DNA of 50,623 nucleotides from contig CAJKLD010000018.1 of NCBI GenBank assembly GCA_905200645.1, positions 1 through 50,623 on the forward strand, written 5' to 3'. Shown here piece by piece: positions 48,526 through 50,623 of the stretch. The stretch comes from an uncultured Phascolarctobacterium sp. GTDB lineage: Bacteria > Bacillota > Negativicutes > Acidaminococcales > Acidaminococcaceae. The translations under genes were made by a program, and so were the position numbers. The notes under the pieces are model-generated. The model saw only the letters and a list, made by a program, of their open reading frames with translations, was not told where the DNA came from and ran no database searches. The stretch's first letter is position 1. Each line of letters starts with the position of its first letter.

Positions 48526-50184
48526 TTAAACTTTTTCTTGGCCTACACGGCTGCGAATCACCAGCATAGTAACAAACATCAAAGCCAAAGTAACCGGCAG
48601 AGCAAGTAAAGCCATAGAACTTTGATACATATACGCAATAGCGCCTGCAATAAGGTAGCCCACAAAAGAAACTCCGGCAGATGTCAGCGCATAAGGCAGC
48701 TGTGTAGACACGTGGTTAACGTGGTTAGATTGAGCGCCCGCAGAAGCCATAATCGTCGTATCGCTGATAGGAGAACAGTGGTCGCCCGCAACAGCGCCTG
48801 ACAGACAGGCAGCGATGGAAATAATCAGCATTTCGTAAGTATCCGTGCTGCTGAAAACATTGCACACTACAGGAATCAAAATTGCAAAAGTGCCCCAGCT
48901 TGTACCGGTGGAGAAAGCCAGAAAAACAGCTACAATAAAGATAATGGCAGGCAAGAACATTTTAAGCACGCCTGCAGAACCGGCAACCAAATCATGCACA
49001 TAAAACTTAGCGCCCAAAAGGCCGGTCATACCGGACAAGGTCCAAGCCATAGTCAAAATCATAATAGGCGCAACCATTGCGCGGAAACCTGCGGGAATAC
49101 ATTCGGCAAATTCCTGGAAGGTCATAATATTGCGCGTCATATAAAAAGCAAAAACAAAGAAGAAGGTTACAATACTGCCGAGCACCAGACCCTTGGAAGC
49201 GTCTGCACCGGCAAAAGCGTCAACAAAAGTTTCGCCTGTAAAATAACTGCCCGTATAAACCATCCCCACAATGCAGCAGAATATCAATACCGCTACGGGC
49301 ATAACCAAGTCAATTACTGCGCCGTTAGGCTTTTCATTTTTTTCGTTTACGTCGCCGTAAGGACGGTCATCCGTCGTAAACAAATCACCTTTAATGGCAT
49401 TATCTTCGTGCACGCGCATAGGGCCGAAATCAAAATTCATAACAGTGATTAAAATCATCATCAGCAAGGTGCCCAAAGCATAGAAGTTGTAGGGAATAGT
49501 GCTCAGGAACATGCTGAAGCCGTTGATATCAGAGCCTTTAGGTACAGAGGAGGTAACGGCAGCGGCCCAGCTGGAAACGGGAGCAATGATACAAATAGGC
49601 GCTGCAGTAGCGTCAATAAGATAGGCAAGCTTAGCACGGCTAACCATGTGTCTGTCTGTAACAGGCCGCATAACCGAGCCAACGGTCAGACAGTTAAAAT
49701 AATCGTCGACGAAAATCAAAACGCCCAAAGCAATTGTTGCCAGCTGCGCGCCTACACGGCTTTTAATATTTTGAGAAGCCCATTGTCCAAAAGCTGCAGA
49801 ACCGCCAACTTTATTCATCAGAGCAACCATAATACCCAAAATTACTAAAAATACTAAAATGCCAACATTCCAACTATCAGCCAGCTTCGTAATCATACCG
49901 CCATTTTCGTTAAAAAGCAGCGTGTTTATCATCAGCTCCAAATTGCCGTTAGCATACAGTAAAGCGCCGATGGCAATACCCACAAACAAAGAAGAGTATA
50001 CTTCTTTTGTAATCAAGGCCAAACCGATAGCAATAACCGGTGGCAGTAAAGAAAAAATCGTTGAATAAGCCAAAGGCTGATAAGTCTCGGCATTCACAGT
50101 ATTAGGCGCGCCATAGCTGATGAAGAACAAAACAGCTAACAGTACTACCGTAGATAATAAAAAAGGCAGATTAAGTTTTCGCAT
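48526..50184 (-). CDS. nhaC: Na+/H+ antiporter, NhaC family
   Basis: This 552-residue polytopic membrane protein (about 12-14 segments) has the NhaC family pattern: FVDDYFNCLTVGSVMRP, SSWAAAVTS, STGTSWGTFAILIPV and SGAVAGDHCSPISDTTIMAS. Such carriers exchange protons or sodium, sometimes with an organic acid or amino acid, so substrate is uncertain. The ATG at 50184 (MRKLNLPFLLS) has ACGGAG upstream; the frame extends 73 codons further, but that region contains the promoter and repeats and is unlikely to be coding. It is monocistronic. Confidence 0.9.
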   Translation of the reverse strand: MRKLNLPFLLSTVVLLAVLFFISYGAPNTVNAETYQPLAYSTIFSLLPPVIAIGLALITKEVYSSLFVGIAIGALLYANGNLELMINTLLFNENGGMITKLADSWNVGILVFLVILGIMVALMNKVGGSAAFGQWASQNIKSRVGAQLATIALGVLIFVDDYFNCLTVGSVMRPVTDRHMVSRAKLAYLIDATAAPICIIAPVSSWAAAVTSSVPKGSDINGFSMFLSTIPYNFYALGTLLMMILITVMNFDFGPMRVHEDNAIKGDLFTTDDRPYGDVNEKNEKPNGAVIDLVMPVAVLIFCCIVGMVYTGSYFTGETFVDAFAGADASKGLVLGSIVTFFFVFAFYMTRNIMTFQEFAECIPAGFRAMVAPIMILTMAWTLSGMTGLLGAKFYVHDLVAGSAGVLKMFLPAIIFIVAVFLAFSTGTSWGTFAILIPVVCNVFSSTDTYEMLIISIAACLSGAVAGDHCSPISDTTIMASAGAQSNHVNHVSTQLPYALTSAGVSFVGYLIAGAIAYMYQSSMALLALPVTLALMFVTMLVIRSRVGQEKV

Positions 50185-50224
50185 ATGATTTACCACTCCG
50201 TATTTTACAAATTTGTTACAAATT

Positions 50225-50254
50225 ATTATAGCATAGGAAGATATTAAAGAGCAA
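50225..50254 (-). promoter_or_regulatory. Promoter of nhaC
   Basis: On the minus strand TTGCTC (50254-50249) and TATAAT (50230-50225) are 18 bases apart, with an extended -10 TG. It is 41 bases upstream of the ATG. Confidence 0.65.
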
Positions 50255-50270
50255 GAAATAAAAAGAAAAC

Positions 50271-50596
50271 AGCTTTCTATCCTCAATCGGCTTGGAAGCA
50301 AGCAAATCCCAACAACAAACTGCTTCACGCCGACACGCCTCTCTGCACGCATTTGTGAGTCGCTTTCGTTAATATTGCGGCAGCTTTCTATCACGCTCCG
50401 CATGCTCCTTTTTCAGTCGCATGCTATGCGAAAGCTCCACCTTCTCGATTTCCCACTTCGCTTCGCTCGTGACAAATCGGGTGTCGCTTTTCCCAGGTTC
50501 CCTGCTCGGATAGAAAGCTTTCGATTATTTAGACAAAAAGAAATACCCACACCGAAAGGTGTGGGTATTTCTTTTTCTAACCGGCAGCTTTCTATC
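50271..50596. repeat. Repeat-rich intergenic region upstream of nhaC
   Basis: AGCTTTCTATC occurs at 50271-50281, 50382-50392 and 50586-50596, and inverted at 50509-50519, often followed by C-rich sequence such as CTCCCAGGC or ACGCTCCGC. CGATTTCCCACTTCGC is partly mirrored in the same stretch. No reading frame with a ribosome site is present from 50185 to the right edge. Confidence 0.6.
50535..50576. terminator. Strong bidirectional terminator with 18-bp perfect stem
   Basis: AAAAAGAAATACCCACAC and its exact complement flank the 6-base loop CGAAAG, with A-runs on one side and T-runs on the other. It most likely ends transcription of a gene beyond the right edge reading leftwards, since no plus-strand gene precedes it. 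Confidence 0.85.
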
Positions 50597-50623
50597 CTCC
50601 CAGGCCGCTTCCAGCCAAGTACT

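Noticed and set aside
50185..50403. N-terminal extension of the NhaC antiporter by 73 codons
   Set aside because: The extension is hydrophilic at first, overlaps a promoter and repeat copies, and the ATG at 50184 has its own ribosome site.
1..50623. CRISPR arrays, insertion sequences, prophage genes or rRNA genes
   Set aside because: No regularly spaced repeats, transposase, integrase, phage structural genes or rRNA sequence were seen.

Overview
The window looks like chromosomal DNA of a low-to-mid G+C anaerobic Firmicute. The gene set fits the diderm class Negativicutes, probably an Acidaminococcaceae/Phascolarctobacterium-like gut organism. This is an inference from gene content (LL-diaminopimelate aminotransferase route, CbiMN-type metal ECF transporter, split lysine exporter genes, DAHP synthase of the Thermotoga type, purine operon order), not from a database match. 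Nearly all genes lie on the minus strand. The exceptions are one plus-strand island (31.9-34.3 kb: mscS, a thioredoxin-reductase-like gene, trxA) and the cbiM-cbiQ-cbiO transporter (35.0-37.6 kb).

Layout, left to right. 0-4.3 kb is a type I restriction-modification operon transcribed hsdR-hsdM-hsdS, with hsdS cut by the left edge. 4.3-5.6 kb is a small nucleotidyltransferase/HEPN toxin-antitoxin-like operon with a third gene of unknown function, followed by a non-coding island with a 166-bp imperfect inverted repeat and tRNA-Ser(CGA). 6.2-8.6 kb holds an ABC-F ATPase and tadA. 8.7-9.9 kb holds three small genes: a 30-codon ORF with its own promoter and terminator, a double-glycine (Nif11-like leader) peptide, and a 62-aa membrane peptide. 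Two tRNA-Leu genes follow, then polA-mutM-coaE-lytic transglycosylase. 15.5-17.7 kb carries a two-gene LysO-type exporter and a dicarboxylate/amino acid symporter.

17.8-27.6 kb is the centrepiece: ten consecutive genes, transcribed leftwards, covering chorismate synthesis and its conversion to phenylpyruvate and 4-hydroxyphenylpyruvate (aroF-aroF-tyrA-aroB-aroA-aroC-pheA-aroE-aroK-aroQ). In front of the first aroF lies an independently promoted 43-codon ORF. It contains 6 Tyr, 4 Phe and 1 Trp codons within 24 residues and is followed at once by an intrinsic terminator. I read this as a ribosome-mediated Phe/Tyr attenuator controlling the whole pathway. The two aroF copies share a 590-bp block with two mismatches over their catalytic domains while their N-terminal regulatory domains differ, which points to gene conversion.

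27.6-28.4 kb is a hairpin-rich non-coding island that shares a repeat with the island near 5.8 kb. 28.4-31.6 kb is a four-gene operon (DUF456, glyoxalase-like VOC, 2-hydroxyacid dehydrogenase, CHAD protein). 37.6-39.8 kb is dapF-dapL and 40-41 kb an M20 peptidase. 41.1-48.3 kb is a purine operon transcribed purE-purF-purM-purN-purH(IMP cyclohydrolase part only)-purD-guaB, with a consensus promoter and a likely attenuator hairpin in the purE leader. The window ends with an NhaC-type antiporter and a repeat-rich intergenic region.
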